Part shown: one piece after another, positions 9,117 to 19,465 of the stretch | Numbering within the stretch: position 1 is the stretch's first letter | Layout of the letters: every line of letters begins with the position of its first letter | NCBI GenBank assembly: GCA_038142205.1 | Contig: JAYQJO010000001.1 | Span: forward strand, 1,240,001-1,304,000 | Origin: UBA7359 sp038142205 | GTDB lineage: Bacteria; Pseudomonadota; Gammaproteobacteria; Eutrophobiales; Eutrophobiaceae | DNA length: 64,000 nt | Direction: 5' to 3' | The notes under the pieces: generated by a model | The model's input: only the letters and a program-made list of their open reading frames with translations | Told to the model about the DNA's origin: nothing | Databases searched by the model: none | Position numbers and translations under genes: made by a program

Positions 9117-10600
9117 TTATTCTGTTTTATAACTCTCAAAGAATTTAACAAGCTCAACCATTGCCTCAGTATCAAATTTACAATACCGCTTTAATTGGCT
9201 TTCTAGTTCTTTTTTCTATCAGAATCAGTTTCACTTTTAATTGCTTCAATAAAACCTTCTGATGCTGCGGAACCTTCTTTTATTCCGTCTAACTTTGCGT
9301 AATCAAACTCTGTGTTAATCGTTGGCATGACTTTTTTTATAGACCAGGAACCTAGCATATCAGGGTGGTAATAGGAGTTCTTAACTATTGGTAATAAATC
9401 TACCAATCTATCAATAATAGCGTCCAAAGAAGCTTTCTTATCCGGAAAAATATCTATGAGCGCCTGTATCATTTTTTTCTCATAGTCCGAATACATAAAC
9501 ACAGGACCTTTATCACCTAAGTCTGATATTAATTGGTCTGCCAGTTTCTCTAACGGAGGCATATCTTCTAATTCTAGAAACTCAACATGATCAAGCGAAT
9601 CATAATCGCTGTTATGTTGAATATGACATGAATACTGTATTGGCACTGCTAGATAGGGTCGAAACCCAAGCCAAATTGGTATAGCCGGGTTGATAGATTC
9701 AAAATCTAAATAATATCTGGGGTATGGCAGGCTATTCAATTCATTCTTAGCCTGTGCATTAACCTCTGGCTTTTCCAATAGTGTAGTCGCATGAATGCGG
9801 TGATGCGTCTCACTAGTAATGTCATCAGACGCCACATCACGAATGTCCTTGATGCCTGCATTGGCCCATTCGGCAAGTTTTTTCTTATCGCCGCCTAAAC
9901 CTGTTAATGGATATTTCGTATCACTCGGCCAACATTGTTTTGTAAATCGGCAATCATAAGGACTTGAACAATGAGAACCGACACTAACATCTAACTTTGT
10001 CTCAGCTGAGTACTTTGAGTCAAATACCATTTTTCCGACTGAGGGTCGTAATTCTTTGGCACGTTCCGTTAAGTCTACCTCTTGCAAAAAGCCTTCATAG
10101 CAACCTTCTTTTTCATATACAAACTGATTATTAATATGAGCTAAAAAAACACCAGTTAATTCAACGCCACATCTAGACATAACCCAGTATTGAATTGCAC
10201 ATTCTAATTCATGATGAAATTCCTTACTGGTTGTTGCTTTTACTTCAATTAATTTATAACCCTCTTTATATGGCTGCAAAATATCAGCGCGGACTAGTAT
10301 GCCTTCGAACTCAAAAGCTGCATCATAAATAACTTCATCGTTATTATCTTCTATAATTTCTTTTGTCTCTTCTATAGCATCCTCTAATCCATTGTCATAT
10401 CCTACTTCTATATTAATATCACTTTTATAAAGTTCTTTCGCAATATCACCAACCGCACGCCCTGACGCAAATAAAGATTCGACTTGGGGATCATAATCGG
10501 CTAATTCGGGCTCGTTAATTTCAAAATAGAGCATTTTTGGGCATTGCCATACAGAAATCAGGTTAGATTTCGAGAGATACGGATCTTCTTCAGTTGACAT
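9117..10600 (-). CDS. DUF2779 protein: Cas4-like nuclease fused to DEDD exonuclease (frameshifted at the end)
   Basis: The N-terminal half has the layout of a RecB/Cas4-type PD-(D/E)XK nuclease: D106, then E119-V-K121, and a downstream Q137. Four cysteines (C20, C211, C217, C223) are spaced as in Cas4/AddB iron-sulfur nucleases. The C-terminal half looks like an RNase H-fold DEDD exonuclease (YYLDFES, D299/E301, then YSDYEKKM). The last motif, YCKFDTEAM, is reached only after one added A in the A6 run at 9210-9215, so the real end is at 9117. Such proteins occur near phage or plasmid genes, but their role is not settled. The gene sits alone between tRNA-Asn and a degenerate tRNA-Asn copy, which suggests it came in with an integrated element. 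Confidence 0.75.
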
Positions 10601-10974
10601 AATAATTATGAGTAAATTGCTTTACATTTATTTAGATAATTTAAAACGTTCATTAACATAGCTACCTTTCCATTAATTGAAAGCTTACGCGTTGAGTTTA
10701 CACTACACATAAAAAAAAATTCTACATTTTATATCCCCTTACTAAATCCTATTCCAGCAACTACAGGGAAACGTATAGTAATCCGTATTTTTTATTTGGC
10801 TTCTTAAAACAAGACTAGGCTTACCTTGACACCGAACAAGTGGTTGATAGTCATGACTCATGAAAAACGCTTCAGAATAAAATAAAGTTAGCTGCTGATA
10901 TTAGCTATTCAAAGCAGAAAAAATACCCAAAAAACACTATAAACTACTGATTATAAAAGCATTAAATACCAGCA
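10601..10974. other. Intergenic region upstream of DUF2779 gene, no gene seen
   Basis: About 370 AT-rich bases without a supportable ORF on either strand. They must contain the promoter of the leftward DUF2779 gene. I find no inverted repeats large enough to indicate an insertion sequence. Confidence 0.4.
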
Positions 10975-11013
10975 AATCATTAGTTTGTAGTTCGAACCTG
11001 TGCTGGGGAAGCA
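10975..11013 (+). repeat. Degenerate duplicate of the tRNA-Asn 3' half (probable old att site)
   Basis: This stretch aligns with tRNA-Asn 8828-8867, from the anticodon stem through the T-arm (AGTTCGA-CCTGT) and the 3' acceptor strand (GGGGA). About 31 of 40 positions match, with one gap and one inserted A. It is in the same orientation as the intact tRNA about 2.1 kb to the left. A direct repeat of a tRNA 3' end around foreign-looking DNA is the classic trace of tyrosine-recombinase integration. The mismatches indicate an old event. Confidence 0.7.
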
Positions 11014-11066
11014 TATACAACGCTCATGTACTCTGTACGGGCGACATACATGACATTCTCATAAAC

Positions 11067-11098
11067 AAAAAAAGGGTTTCACAATGAAACCCTTTTTT
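11067..11098 (-). terminator. Terminator at the end of the polysaccharide operon (bidirectional shape)
   Basis: AAAAAAGGGTTTCA and TGAAACCCTTTTTT flank a short loop, giving a strong stem with a T tract on either strand. It lies 22 bases after the galU stop codon and should end the long minus-strand operon. The symmetric A/T flanks could stop transcription from the left as well. Confidence 0.88.
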
Positions 11099-11119
11099 AT
11101 TTATCTTGTTTAACTGTAT

Positions 11120-12001
11120 CTACTTTACTGTTTCGAGATAAGTTTTAAACGCTTCTTTTATATCTGGATCTTTTAATGCATATTCAACTGAAGCCTGCAT
11201 ATAACCTAGTTTCGAACCACAGTCATATCTTTTTCCTTCAAATTCATAAGCAAAAACAGATTCTTTTTTTAATAATAAACTTATTGCATCGGTAAGCTGT
11301 ATTTCATTACCCGCACCCTTTGGTGTTTCTTCTAAGCAAGAAAATATTTCGGGACTCAACACATATCTTCCTACGACACCTAAAGTAGAGGGTGCTTTTT
11401 TCGGCTCAGGCTTTTCAACAATACTATTTATGTTAAATAACGACGCATCATCTGTTGATGATGTTTCAACAATGCCGTATTTAGAGGTATCTTCTTTGGG
11501 TACATTTTCAACAGCAATAACACTTTTTATTTGTTGTTGATATTTTTCAACCATCTGTTTGGTAACACCCCGCCCACCATCATCAATTAAATCATCAGGT
11601 AAAATGACAGCAAATGGTGAATTACCTACAACAGGTTTTGCACATAAAACAGCATGACCCAGTCCTAATGGTTCAGCTTGACGTATGTATATACAAGTAA
11701 CATTACCAGGAATTATCTCTCTAACAATTTGAAGTTTTTCTGTTTTTCTTTTTTTCTCTAACTCTGTCTCAAGCTCATAAGCTTTATCAAAGTGATCTGT
11801 AATCGAGCGCTTTGTTCTACCTGTGATAAAGATGAGTTCTGTCATTCCTGCAGCAATCGCTTCTTCAGCAGCATACTGAATAAGGGGTTTATCAACTATA
11901 GGAAGCATTTCTTTTGGATTTGCTTTTGTAGCGGGCAAAAAACGGGTACCCATGCCTGCTACAGGGAAAACTGCTTTAGTTATTTTTTTCATACGTTTCA
12001 T
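11120..12001 (-). CDS. galU: UTP-glucose-1-phosphate uridylyltransferase
   Basis: The 293-residue product begins with the nucleotidyltransferase signature GMGTRFLPATKANPKEMLP (residues 16-34) and continues with the GalU-specific VEKP region and YDCGSKLGYM. It makes UDP-glucose from UTP and glucose-1-phosphate in the cytosol. It is the last gene of the operon, followed by a strong terminator. UDP-glucose is the substrate of the Ugd encoded at 61988-63298, so the two probably supply UDP-glucuronate to the same glycan. An in-frame ATG three codons in is an equally good start (MKKITK). Confidence 0.95.
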   Translation of the reverse strand: MKRMKKITKAVFPVAGMGTRFLPATKANPKEMLPIVDKPLIQYAAEEAIAAGMTELIFITGRTKRSITDHFDKAYELETELEKKRKTEKLQIVREIIPGNVTCIYIRQAEPLGLGHAVLCAKPVVGNSPFAVILPDDLIDDGGRGVTKQMVEKYQQQIKSVIAVENVPKEDTSKYGIVETSSTDDASLFNINSIVEKPEPKKAPSTLGVVGRYVLSPEIFSCLEETPKGAGNEIQLTDAISLLLKKESVFAYEFEGKRYDCGSKLGYMQASVEYALKDPDIKEAFKTYLETVK

Positions 12002-12104
12002 TTACTGACATGAATCACGTTATCGCAATCTGTTTTTAATGATGGTATTAAAATACAAAGAGACTCTTTTAGTTTGTTATCGTCAACTTTATTAATAGAA
12101 TCTA

Positions 12105-13843
12105 TTATTTCTTAACTTTAGCTTCTATTTCTTTCAAATTAATTACAGGGTGTTTTGCGAGTAAAATTTTACTATGCGATGTTTGTTCTCGGCACTCATC
12201 ATCGTAAAATAATTCTTCATACATTTTCTCGCCTGGACGCAAGCCGGAATATTCAATATTTATATCGCTATATGGAAGCAAGCCGGAAAGTTTAATCATT
12301 TGTTCAGCAAGATAATTAATTTTTACCGGCATTCCCATATCTAAAACATAAATTTCACTACCGCTCCCCATAGCATTTGCTTGCAATATTAACTGGCATG
12401 CCTCAGGTATAGTCATGAAATAACGTGTTATATCTTTATGAGTAACAGTTACAGGCCCACCTTTTCTTATTTGTTCTTTAAACAATGGTACAACACTACC
12501 TTCTGAGTCTAAAACATTACCAAAACGTACTGTTATAAAATGCGTACTACTGCTTTCACTAATAATTTCCGTATATATTTCAGCTATACGCTTTGTGGCT
12601 CCTAAAATATTAGTTGGTTTAACTGCTTTATCAGTAGAAATTAAAACAAAACTTTCACAACTGTTTTCGTGAGCCGCTATAGCTATATTCTTTGTTCCTA
12701 ATATATTATTTCTAACAGCTTCACGAGGTTGTCTTTCTAGAATCGGAACATGCTTATATGCCGCCGCATGAAAAATAATATCTGGCTGATACTGTTTAAT
12801 AGTTTTATCGACTAAAGTTTTATCGCACAAATCACCCAGTATAAATTCGCATTTTACATTTAATTGTGACAAAGACTGTTCAGTCCGATACAAGTTAAAT
12901 TCATTTATTTCAAATACTATTAATAAAGATGGTTCTAATGAAGCAATTTGTTTACATAGCTCAGAACCAATAGACCCCCTCCTCCAGTTACTAAAATCAC
13001 TTTATTACTAGTACTAGTTTGTATCTCCTGCCAATCTAATTCAACCTTTTCTCTGCCCAATAAATCCTCAATAGATACCTCACGAAGTTTAGAAAGAGCT
13101 TCTTGACTTCCAACCATATCTTGAATACTTGGTAGTGTTCGAATTGGCAGACCCGTTCCCTCACATATATTCACTATTTTCTGCATTTGAATACTTGTTG
13201 CAGATGGAATCGCTATTATTATTAGATTTATATCAAATTGCTGTATAAATTCTTGTACATGTTTAATCTCTCCATAAATTTTTATTCCATGAATTTGCGA
13301 ACCTTTTAGTGAAACATTATCATCTAATATAGCTATGGGCATATAACTACCTTCTCTTAAGCTTTCCCTAATTAGTAATTCTGCAGCTCGCCCAGCACCA
13401 ATTATTAATACACGTTTATTATCTATCATTGAATTCATAGATAATCTGCGATCTTTCCATAGGCGATAACCTAATCTAGGAGCGCCAAGTAAAAATATTA
13501 GAAATACCGGATATAAAATTAGTATAGATCTAGGAACACCATCCAATCGATTAATGTAAAATAAAAAGATAGCTATTATTATTGTCCCTACGAAAGAAGC
13601 GCGAAATATATTCCATAGATCGGGCAAACTCGCAAAACGCCATAACCCGCGATAAAAACCAAATAATTTTGAAATACCGCCCTGAACAAGAATTATTAGC
13701 GGGATTGTCCATAGCATTGGGCTCCAAACATCGATTAACTGATAATCAAAGTTAAATCTTGCCATCCAGGCTAATAACCATGCGAACACGATCATTATTA
13801 AATCGTGAATAATTGCTAAGTGACGGTTATTTATACGGGGCAT
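12105..13843 (-). CDS. pglF: UDP-GlcNAc 4,6-dehydratase, PglF/WbpM/CapD type (frameshifted)
   Basis: The N-terminal part (302 codons from 13843) has four membrane segments (to about residue 125) and a first Rossmann motif VLIIGAGRAAELLI. It stops inside the second NAD-binding motif. Adding one G to the run at 12975-12979 restores VTGGGGSIGSELCKQI and joins it to the catalytic half (STDKAVKPTNILGATKR). The total of about 579 residues is normal for PglF/WbpM. The enzyme makes UDP-4-keto-6-deoxy-GlcNAc at the inner membrane. It stands beside pglE-, pglD- and pglC-like genes, pointing to UDP-diacetamido-bacillosamine or a relative. The break is in a G run, so a sequencing indel is likely. Confidence 0.85.
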
Positions 13844-13903
13844 AACTTATTTAAAATATATATATTAATTAATCAAAAAACTATATCAAACTTTACCATA
13901 CGG

Positions 13904-15118
13904 CTATTTTGAACATGCATGCAAAAATACTTTATGCACTGCTTTAGCCACATCCATTAAGTCGTTTTCAGTATTTCCAGGATGTATTAAAAAAGCAAGG
14001 CTGGATCTACCCAATTTGTTAGCATTATGCAGAGATGAATAATCTTTTAGTTTTAAATTTTCAAATGCCGTTTCACGATATACTTCCGGACAACTACCAA
14101 TAAAGCAAGGAACTCCTTCTGCGCATATTGCACCTAGAATTTTTAATTGATCCCAATTCGATTTTAAATAACTTGACTCTATAAAAGCATATAAACGGTA
14201 ATAGCTATGCTTAATATCTTCTGGTGGATTAGGTATAGTTAGAGCGGGGATATTTTGCAGTTCTGAAGTTAAAAGCTCAGCATTACGTCTACGTTGCACC
14301 AACCATTGTGGTAATTTTTTTAGTTGAATACGTCCTATAGCAGCCTGCATTTCTGTCATTCTATAATTTGAACCAAAAGAATCATGCAGCCATCTAAACC
14401 CAATTTTTTCAGCTGGGCTATGGCACAAAGTATAGTTTTTTCCATGATCTTTATATGACCATGCCCGTTCAAATACTTCTTGATTGTTGGTTAGCAACAT
14501 TCCACCTTCCCCGCCAGTAGACATAATCTTGTCTTGGCAAAAAGAGTATGCTGCTACATCTCCAAATGAGCCTACTACTCTATTCTTATAGGTCGCTCCA
14601 TGAGCTTGTGCACAATCTTCAACAATATATAAATTTTTCTGCTTGGCATATTCAGATATTGATGTCATGTCACAAGGCCACCCACCAAGATGTACAACGA
14701 TTATTCCTTTTGTTCTTTCAGTTAATACTTCACTAATTGTCTCAACACTAATATTTTGTGAAACAGGTTCTATATCTGCAAAAACAGGTGTAGCACCGCA
14801 TGCCACTACAGAACTTGCAGATGCAAAAAATGTTCGACTTGGCACAATAACTTCATCACCCTTTCCAATTCCTAATGAACGAAGAGCTAACTCAAGCGCT
14901 ACTGTTCCATTTGCAACGGCAACAGCATATTCAACGCCTACATGACTTGCATATTCTTTTTCAAATGTTTTGCATTCTGTACCTGTCCAATAATTAACTT
15001 TTCCACTGCGTAATACATTCATCGCAGCGTCGACTTCATCTTTTTCGTAGACAGGCCAAGGTGGGTTTTGATTGACCCTTATTTTTTCACCACCATCAAT
15101 TGCTAATAAATTACTCAT
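13904..15118 (-). CDS. pglE: DegT/DnrJ/EryC1/StrS aminotransferase, PglE-like
   Basis: This 404-residue sugar aminotransferase has the PLP lysine at K197 in SFCQDKIMSTGGEGG and the VEDCAQAHGA motif near 167-176. By position between PglF- and PglD-like genes, it probably aminates the 4-keto group of the PglF product, giving UDP-4-amino-sugar. It overlaps pglD by eight bases. The family is certain. The choice between bacillosamine-type and other 4-amino sugars (for example QuiNAc4N) cannot be settled from the sequence. Confidence 0.82.
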   Translation of the reverse strand: MSNLLAIDGGEKIRVNQNPPWPVYEKDEVDAAMNVLRSGKVNYWTGTECKTFEKEYASHVGVEYAVAVANGTVALELALRSLGIGKGDEVIVPSRTFFASASSVVACGATPVFADIEPVSQNISVETISEVLTERTKGIIVVHLGGWPCDMTSISEYAKQKNLYIVEDCAQAHGATYKNRVVGSFGDVAAYSFCQDKIMSTGGEGGMLLTNNQEVFERAWSYKDHGKNYTLCHSPAEKIGFRWLHDSFGSNYRMTEMQAAIGRIQLKKLPQWLVQRRRNAELLTSELQNIPALTIPNPPEDIKHSYYRLYAFIESSYLKSNWDQLKILGAICAEGVPCFIGSCPEVYRETAFENLKLKDYSSLHNANKLGRSSLAFLIHPGNTENDLMDVAKAVHKVFLHACSK

Positions 15119-15752
15119 TATTTTTTACTACACGAGCAGGTGAACCAACAACAATTTTACCAGATGGAACATCATTAATCACGGTAGAGTTAGCGCCAAC
15201 TACTGAACCCTCTCCGACTCTCACCCCTGATAAAATAACAGAGCCTGCACCTATAAATACGTTTTTTTCTACAACAACTCCGCCACACAGTGTAGAACTT
15301 GGCGCGACATGTACACCACTATGAATTTCACAATCATGCTCGATTACTGCATTAGAATTTATAATCACGTTTTTATTAATTTTAACGTCAGGATTAATTA
15401 CAGCTGAAGGCATTATCATTGAACCACATTCAATATCTACATCACTACTAACATATGCACTTGGGTGCACAACTGTAGTCAATTTAAAATCATTTTTAAC
15501 AAGCCACTCTGCAACTTTCAACCTTACTTGATTATTTCCTATTGCTACAATACCAGCATCCACATTATTACGCTGAGCAATCAACTCTTCTCTCCCACCA
15601 ATACACTTATAGTTGAGAACCTTAGTGTTCCTTGTGTTTTCATTATCATCAATTAAAAATGTTAACTCAAACTCGTCAATACTACGTACAGAATCTGCAA
15701 CGATTTTTGCATGACCACCAGCCCCATAAATAAATATCGATAACTTATTCAT
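15111..15752 (-). CDS. pglD: Sugar N-acetyltransferase, PglD/NeuD family
   Basis: The product has a small N-terminal Rossmann-like domain (IYGAGGHAKIV) and a C-terminal left-handed beta-helix of hexapeptide repeats, the PglD/NeuD architecture. The likely general-base histidine is in the motif AVIEHDCEI. It should N-acetylate the 4-amino group made by PglE. I take the start at 15752 (MNKLSIFIYGAGG), overlapping the end of pglC by eight bases. A longer frame to 15794 exists, but its extra residues overlap pglC and do not fit the family. Confidence 0.85.
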   Translation of the reverse strand: MNKLSIFIYGAGGHAKIVADSVRSIDEFELTFLIDDNENTRNTKVLNYKCIGGREELIAQRNNVDAGIVAIGNNQVRLKVAEWLVKNDFKLTTVVHPSAYVSSDVDIECGSMIMPSAVINPDVKINKNVIINSNAVIEHDCEIHSGVHVAPSSTLCGGVVVEKNVFIGAGSVILSGVRVGEGSVVGANSTVINDVPSGKIVVGSPARVVKNNE

Positions 15753-16346
15753 CTGCTGACTCATTCCCTTTGAATTTTGGCATAGTATTATCACTTGAAT
15801 TATTCACACCGCTTCCTTTTACCACATTTAAAACAGTCAATATTAAAATTTTAACATCAAATAAAAGGTTATGATTATTAACATAATACACATCCAATCT
15901 TAATCGTTCGCCCCAAGATGTATCATTTCTTCCATTAACCTGAGCCCAACCCGTTATCCCGGGCTTAACATCATGTCGACGACTTTGTTCTTTATTATAT
16001 AACTCTAAATACTCAATCAATAATGGTCTCGGGCCTACAATACTCATTTCTCCTTTGATCACATTATAGAGCTGAGGAAATTCATCAATACTAAATTTAC
16101 GTATAAATTGACCTAGTGGAGTCATTCTTTCCATATCAGGTAGTAGCTCACCATTGGCATCTCTGAGATCTTTCATAGTTCTAAACTTATATAATTTAAA
16201 AGGCTTTGCATGCTTCCCTGGTCTTTTTGAACAAACAAGATTGGAGAGCCGAGAGACACTAAGATTAATAAAGCAGCAACAACCAAAACAGGAAAGAGAA
16301 GTATCAATAGTGATACAGATAAAACCAGATCAAATATTCTTTTCAC
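15745..16346 (-). CDS. pglC: Initiating phosphoglycosyl transferase, PglC/WcaJ-C type (frameshifted)
   Basis: A GTG at 16346 overlaps the stop of the upstream glycosyltransferase and opens VKRIFDLVLSVSLLILLFPV, the re-entrant membrane helix of monotopic phosphoglycosyl transferases. One added A in the run at 16224-16228 restores QKRPGKHAKPFKLYKFRTM and joins the catalytic domain (TPLGQFIRKFSIDEFPQL with its Asp-Glu pair, GPRP, VKPGITGWAQVNGR). The total of about 200 residues equals PglC. It transfers a phospho-sugar from UDP-sugar to undecaprenyl phosphate, starting the repeat unit. Neighbouring pglF/E/D genes make the likely substrate. Confidence 0.85.
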
Positions 16347-17461
16347 AGCTTCATTACTTTTATTATTTCATTATTAATCAGTCTGACATCAAACTTACTT
16401 TCTACAATTTCACGGCTAACCTTACCCATAGTTGAAGCTAAATTATTTGATGAAATGAAGTTTTCCATTGCAATAACTAACTCATCAACATTTTTGACTG
16501 TTATCAAAAACCCGTTCTTTTTATCAATAACTGTTTCACGGCAGCCCGGAACATCTGTTGTAATAATAGCTCGTCCCATTGACATTGCTTCCAAAACTGA
16601 TCTTGGCATTCCTTCACGATAAGAGGGCAATACAACTACAGATGCATCTCTTACATAGGGCCTTACATCATCCGTCTCTCCTAAATAATCAATCATATTT
16701 TTATCCTTTAATTTTTTCAAATCATCAAAAGATATTGCAGACGGGTTATCATCGAGAGGCCCTAGAACCTTAAACTCAATCTTAGGGTACTTTTTTTTTC
16801 AATCTTCTTGCTGCTTCTATATACTCCATTATTCCCTTATCTTTTAATAGCCTGGCGACCATCAAAAACACTAGATCTCGTTGTGGTAATGGCTGAATCT
16901 GAAAAAAGTCTGTATCAACACCAGAGCCATTAGTGATCGAGTAGCTCGACTCTTTCTTAATAATTTTATTACTAATAAAAACATCCCTATCATCTTTATT
17001 TTGAAAAAAACATTCGTATTATTTTTCAATGCCAGCTTATACATTCTTGGCACTATTAGTTTTACTACTTTTTGTCTAAATGTTCTTGCTTTAAGAAAAG
17101 TACTACCTAAGCCTGTTATTAATGCATATTGACGCTTCACTCTACAAATTTTTGCTGCAATCAATCCATATACAACTGGTTTAATTGTATAACCGACAAC
17201 AATATCTGGCTTAATTTTTAAAATTAATTTAATAAACCAAATAATTAAGACTAAATCCTTAAATGGATTAATCCCCGTCCGCTCTAATGGTAATGAGTAG
17301 TAATGACTTCCCCTATTATTAAACCACTCACTTACCTGCCTATCTTTCCCACCTGCGCATGCGAACACATCATGCTTTCGATTCAATAATTCATCTATCA
17401 GATTACCTCTAAAATTGATGAGTGAACGAGGCCAACTTCCAATAATTAATATTCTTGACAC
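16343..17461 (-). CDS. Glycosyltransferase family 4, PglA-like (two frameshifts)
   Basis: Three pieces form one GT4 enzyme. The N-terminal domain (from 17461, MSRILIIGSWPRSLINFRG) runs to the A7 run at 17004-17010. A middle piece continues as FQNKDDRDVFIS and SITNGSGVDTDFF. The T9 run at 16791-16799 then leads to LKKKYPKIEFKVLGPL and the nucleotide-sugar-binding EGMPRSVLEAMSMGRAIITT. Both breaks are at long homopolymers and look like sequencing indels. The gene sits just upstream of pglC and probably adds the second sugar, as PglA does after PglC. The stop overlaps the pglC GTG start by four bases. Confidence 0.78.
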
Positions 17462-17551
17462 AGTTAATTAATTTTAATTTTCATATTCAATAGAACACTT
17501 GAATATGTGCTTTTAAACAATGAATAGTTTACTAAAATTGTACTTATTACA

Positions 17552-18279
17552 TTAAGTTGGTCTGCATACTAATATGAATGACTGAGCAAATTTTTCTGGT
17601 ATTTTTAAAAACCTGCATATTTTTTCAATGGGGATTATTAGCTTTGATGCTAATAAACCTAGCCATGGACCTGTCCTAGGATAAAAACTATAAAACATTA
17701 CTTTTTCTATTTTAAAACCAGATTCTTTCAACTCAGTTTCAATGCAGCTTAAACTCATCGTGTTTGCTATATTTTTATTCTTTATTTTGTTTCTAATTCT
17801 ATAAACCATGCCAAGCGGACTATCAGAATTAACATGTACATTAATCACCAAATACCCATTTTTGTTGATCATATTATACATTTCATTCAAAACATCGAGC
17901 CTTAACTGTTTTTGAGCATTTAAGAAAAACGAAATGCAGTTATTACATCAAATTTTTCATTCAAACTATTTGAAGTAATGTCTTGCTTTAGAAGCTTAGA
18001 ATTGACGCAGTTAGCCTTCGAGATCTCAAGCATACTATCAGAAACATCAACTCCACACGTATCATCAAAATAACTTTCAGCTAATTTTATAATTCGACCA
18101 GTACCACAAGCAAAATCTAAATATTTCACTTTATTTTCGCTTGAAATTTTTTCAAAGATATTTTCTAAAAGAGGCTTTTCTAATAAAGACCACTGTGAAC
18201 CATAAAATCCTACCTTATAAGTTTCTGAGTAGAATTTTCCATACCCATCACTAGAGTGGCTTTCTCGATAATCTTGCAT
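17552..18279 (-). CDS. Class I SAM-dependent methyltransferase (frameshifted)
   Basis: The N-terminal 119 codons hold the SAM-binding motif YLDFACGTGRIIKLAE and the acidic end of strand 2 (GVDVSDSML). One added T in the run at 17935-17939 gives TAFRFFLNAQKQLRLDVLNE and joins the C-terminal part. The complete product is about 242 residues, a usual size. It most likely methylates a sugar of the repeat or a glycolipid intermediate in the cytosol. The acceptor is unknown. Confidence 0.75.
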
Positions 18280-18316
18280 ATAACTAACCTGATAAAATTT
18301 AAATAGACTTCAGTTA

Positions 18317-19447
18317 TTAAGTAGAAAACAAACTTCTGTATGTTTGGTCATATGATTCTAGACATTTACTCCAGCCAAAATTTTCTTCAACTCTAATACG
18401 ACTATTATTAGCCATCTTCTCCCTAAGTTGCTTATCATTGCCCAAACGAACAATTGCATTACATATTTGTTCTGGGTTTTTAGAGTCCACCAGAATCCCA
18501 TTAAAGTCATTAATAACAGCTTCTGGATTACCACCTACTTTAGTTGCTATAACTGGGAGGCAATTACTCATCATTTCAAGAATACTGTTGGAAAAACCTT
18601 CTTCATGTGAACATAACAACCCGATATCAGCTGCTTCTAAATACTCAGTCACATTGTTTTGTGGACCAAACCAACGAACATTATTTATTAAATTAAGTTC
18701 CCTTGTTTTTTCTCTAAGCATCAAGCCATAGCCATCATCTCTTCCCACACATAATACTTCCCAATTCTGTTTAATTTTACCCTTTAATTTGACCAGCGCA
18801 TTTAACAAGTCCATATGCCCTTTGTATGTCATTAAGTTTGCTACCACTACTATTACCAAGCTATCTTGACTGATTTTAAGTTCATCTCTTTGCCTTATTT
18901 TAACTTCACTTGTAACTCTATCTCTCAGAGTTACACCGTTATATATAAGACCTAACTTATGCTCAGGAACATTCTCTTTCTTTAATTGTTCTAGCACACA
19001 ATTTGAATTACCTAACATAAAATCAATTTTATTGTGCAACCAATATTCTAGTTTTTTTAGCAATTTATATTTACTTTGATAATTGTTAAGACATCTTCTG
19101 CTCATCACTCGTTTACTACCAGGGAAAAATAAAGAACATAGTCCCCCTACTAAATAAGCTTCAGGCAAGAAATAATGTGTCACATCCGGTTTTATTTTAT
19201 GAATATAAAAGAATAATTTTGAAAAGTTTGTAAGTAAATTAAGAGCTTTATTGGTTTTAATAGTACCAGTTAACATCGTCACATCAGCAGTTAAATATTT
19301 ACTTTTCTGAACCTCATTTCCTTTCATAACATACAGATAAACATCATATTTTGACTTATCAAGCATATTTGATAGATGTATCAAATGATTTTCAGTGCCA
19401 CCTATTCCCAGTTGATTGATCACGAATAATATTTTTATTTTTTGCAT
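18317..19447 (-). CDS. Glycosyltransferase family 4
   Basis: The 376-residue protein has the GT4 GT-B fold: an N-terminal glycine-rich loop (INQLGIGGTENHLIHLSNM, residues 10-28) and a C-terminal donor-binding site, HEEGFSNSILEMMSNCLPVI with its two glutamates seven residues apart. It probably adds one sugar of the repeat on the cytosolic face of the membrane. It lies 18 bases after the putative kinase gene and is intact. Donor and acceptor cannot be read from the sequence. Confidence 0.88.
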   Translation of the reverse strand: MQKIKILFVINQLGIGGTENHLIHLSNMLDKSKYDVYLYVMKGNEVQKSKYLTADVTMLTGTIKTNKALNLLTNFSKLFFYIHKIKPDVTHYFLPEAYLVGGLCSLFFPGSKRVMSRRCLNNYQSKYKLLKKLEYWLHNKIDFMLGNSNCVLEQLKKENVPEHKLGLIYNGVTLRDRVTSEVKIRQRDELKISQDSLVIVVVANLMTYKGHMDLLNALVKLKGKIKQNWEVLCVGRDDGYGLMLREKTRELNLINNVRWFGPQNNVTEYLEAADIGLLCSHEEGFSNSILEMMSNCLPVIATKVGGNPEAVINDFNGILVDSKNPEQICNAIVRLGNDKQLREKMANNSRIRVEENFGWSKCLESYDQTYRSLFST

Positions 19448-19465
19448 TTGATCTATTCTCTGCTA

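Noticed and set aside
11792..12013. Plus-strand ORF opposite galU
   Set aside because: It is antisense to a certain gene and its translation has no family resemblance.
15753..15794. 14-residue N-terminal extension of the PglD-like protein
   Set aside because: It overlaps pglC and precedes the conserved MNKLSIFIYGAGGHAK start.
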